The position numbers and the translations under genes were made by a program. The notes under the pieces are model-generated. The model was not told the origin of the DNA. It saw nothing but the letters and a program-made list of their open reading frames with translations, and did not search any database. A stretch of DNA of 32,731 nucleotides, from contig JANJTP010000064.1 in the NCBI GenBank assembly GCA_024711025.1, positions 1 through 32,731 of the forward strand, read 5' to 3'. This document shows, one piece after another, positions 31,985-32,731 of the stretch (positions are counted from its first letter, which is position 1; every line of letters begins with the position of its first letter). The DNA comes from Solirubrobacteraceae bacterium. GTDB lineage: Bacteria > Actinomycetota > Thermoleophilia > Solirubrobacterales > Solirubrobacteraceae.

Positions 31985-32290
31985 TTAGGCGGCGACGCTG
32001 GCGGGGCGGCGCTGGCCGGGTTCGTAGGCGGAGCGGGCGAGGCGCCCGGCGATGTCATCGAGTTCCAGGAGCGCGTCCCGAGCATCCGTGAGTGCCGCCA
32101 ACGTCTGTTCCTCGGGCGGCGCGTTGAGTGCGACCAGCCGGGCGTGCGTCTCTGGCCGACGCGCGAGTTCACGAGCGACAAGCTTGGCGAGGTAGTCGGA
32201 GACCGAGATCCCGCGCAGCAAGGCGAGCTGGCAGAAGGCCCGCCAGGTCTCGTCGTCGACGCCCATGCGCGTGACCCGGCTGCTCGGCAT
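31985..32290 (-). CDS. Ribbon-helix-helix-like protein, possible antitoxin/regulator
   Basis: The frame is open to 32569, but ATG at 32290 starts a compact 101-residue protein that fits its fold, so it is preferred; the ribosome site is weak. Residues about 3-42 read SSRVTRMGVDDETWRAFCQLALLRGISVSDYLAKLVARELAR, a strand followed by two helices as in ribbon-helix-helix (CopG/Arc) DNA-binding proteins. The rest is a helical, acidic tail (EQTLAALTDARDALLELDDIAGRLARSAY) that could bind a partner. It ends seven bases from the fic stop on the opposite strand. The fic-like repeat lies about 125 bp upstream of its start. I infer a regulator or antitoxin for Fic; known Fic antitoxins are mostly FicA/antitoxin-helix types, so this would be unusual. 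Confidence 0.65.
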   Translation of the reverse strand: MPSSRVTRMGVDDETWRAFCQLALLRGISVSDYLAKLVARELARRPETHARLVALNAPPEEQTLAALTDARDALLELDDIAGRLARSAYEPGQRRPASVAA

Positions 32291-32731
32291 CGTTTCAACG
32301 CGACTCGCATTCAGGGAATGCCACTGTGTGCGCGGTTGTGGGTTCCCGATCTCGAGCAGCACCAGCGGGCCCCGGGGCGGGCGTGATGTCCGGTCACCCG
32401 AATGCCGGCCGTCGAATGTGTGCGGCACAGATTGGTTCCGGGTTGGCCGAACACTTTCAGCCTCGCGCGAGGCGAGACGCTGGCAAGCGGGACTGTGGAG
32501 GATCCGCCGCTCGATTGGCCATGCTCTCCCGGTGGCACCAGCACGGCTCTTCGACGACGTCCGTCGCACGGACGGTTCGCCGTCCGGCTACCCGGGTTCC
32601 GCAGTTTGTGGGCGAACGGATGACCGGATTCGTCAGGCGGGGCCTGGGGTTTTCGAGGTTTCGGGCGGGGGTAGCCGTGTGCCCACGCGCGAGCGGGGCT
32701 CGCGGGGCGTTCGCAGCGGGTGCAGGCGCGG
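32291..32731. other. Intergenic region at right edge
   Basis: No convincing gene was found. It contains the R copy of the dyad element (32415-32457) and a run of short spurious reading frames. The last 90 bases are G-rich and show no structure that I can name. Confidence 0.5.
32415..32457. repeat. Dyad element R, copy of element L
   Basis: AATGTGTGCGG (32415-32425), 21 bases, CCGAACACTTT (32447-32457). Element L has AAAGTGTTCGG, 20 bases, CCGAACACTTT. The right arm is identical, the left arm differs at two positions, and the spacers align (ACCGATTG-TTC in L, ACAGATTGGTTC in R). It lies upstream of the minus-strand ribbon-helix-helix gene. Confidence 0.7.

Overview
The window is a GC-rich stretch of chromosome from an actinobacterium. 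Supporting traits are NNG/NNC-rich codons throughout, frequent GTG/TTG starts, ATGA/TTGA stop-start overlaps, apparently leaderless promoters, a seven-iron ferredoxin, a PPK2-family kinase, TreT, DUF5996 and MMPL proteins. The mix of small secreted beta-rich proteins with a branched-chain-type ABC operon suggests Thermoleophilia (Solirubrobacter/Conexibacter-like). That placement is inference only; there is no rRNA or marker gene here. No tRNA, rRNA, CRISPR array, transposase or phage gene was seen.

Layout. 1-3000: secreted or lipidated proteins (a minus-strand exported protein, a matrixin-like metalloprotease in AT-richer DNA, a beta-sandwich exported protein, a PASTA lipoprotein). 3100-6500: a PPK2-type polyphosphate kinase, then a divergent Cys-rich HTH regulator and 7Fe ferredoxin whose shared promoter holds two matching dyads, then a multi-pass membrane protein. 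6640-21816: a large catabolic region. A TetR regulator lies next to three operons: (A) amidase, enoyl-CoA hydratase-like, MaoC-like hydratase; (B) a five-gene Liv-type ABC importer plus a second amidase; (C) acyl-CoA ligase, alpha/beta hydrolase, LLM flavin/F420 oxidoreductase, SDR. An AhpD-like gene sits divergently beside B. 21966-25542: dodecin, DUF2267, Hsp20, TreT trehalose synthase and DUF5996, a stress-like group. 25556-31116: an MMPL exporter, then a lipid-kinase-like protein and a SulP anion transporter. 31195-32460: a Fic-domain gene and a convergent ribbon-helix-helix gene, each preceded by the same roughly 42-bp dyad element.

The most interesting signal is that operons A, B and C each start from a promoter with the same unusual build: eight A residues, GCGAYRTC, a TTGAC(A/T) -35, exactly 17 bp, and a CANNAT -10. 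A fourth copy of the core lies in the likely promoter of the TetR gene. This suggests one TetR-controlled regulon that imports an amide-type compound, hydrolyses it, activates the acid as a CoA thioester and oxidises it. The substrate cannot be read from the sequence. No acyl-CoA dehydrogenase or thiolase is present, so it is not a plain beta-oxidation set. A second notable signal is the fic/RHH pair with its duplicated element.
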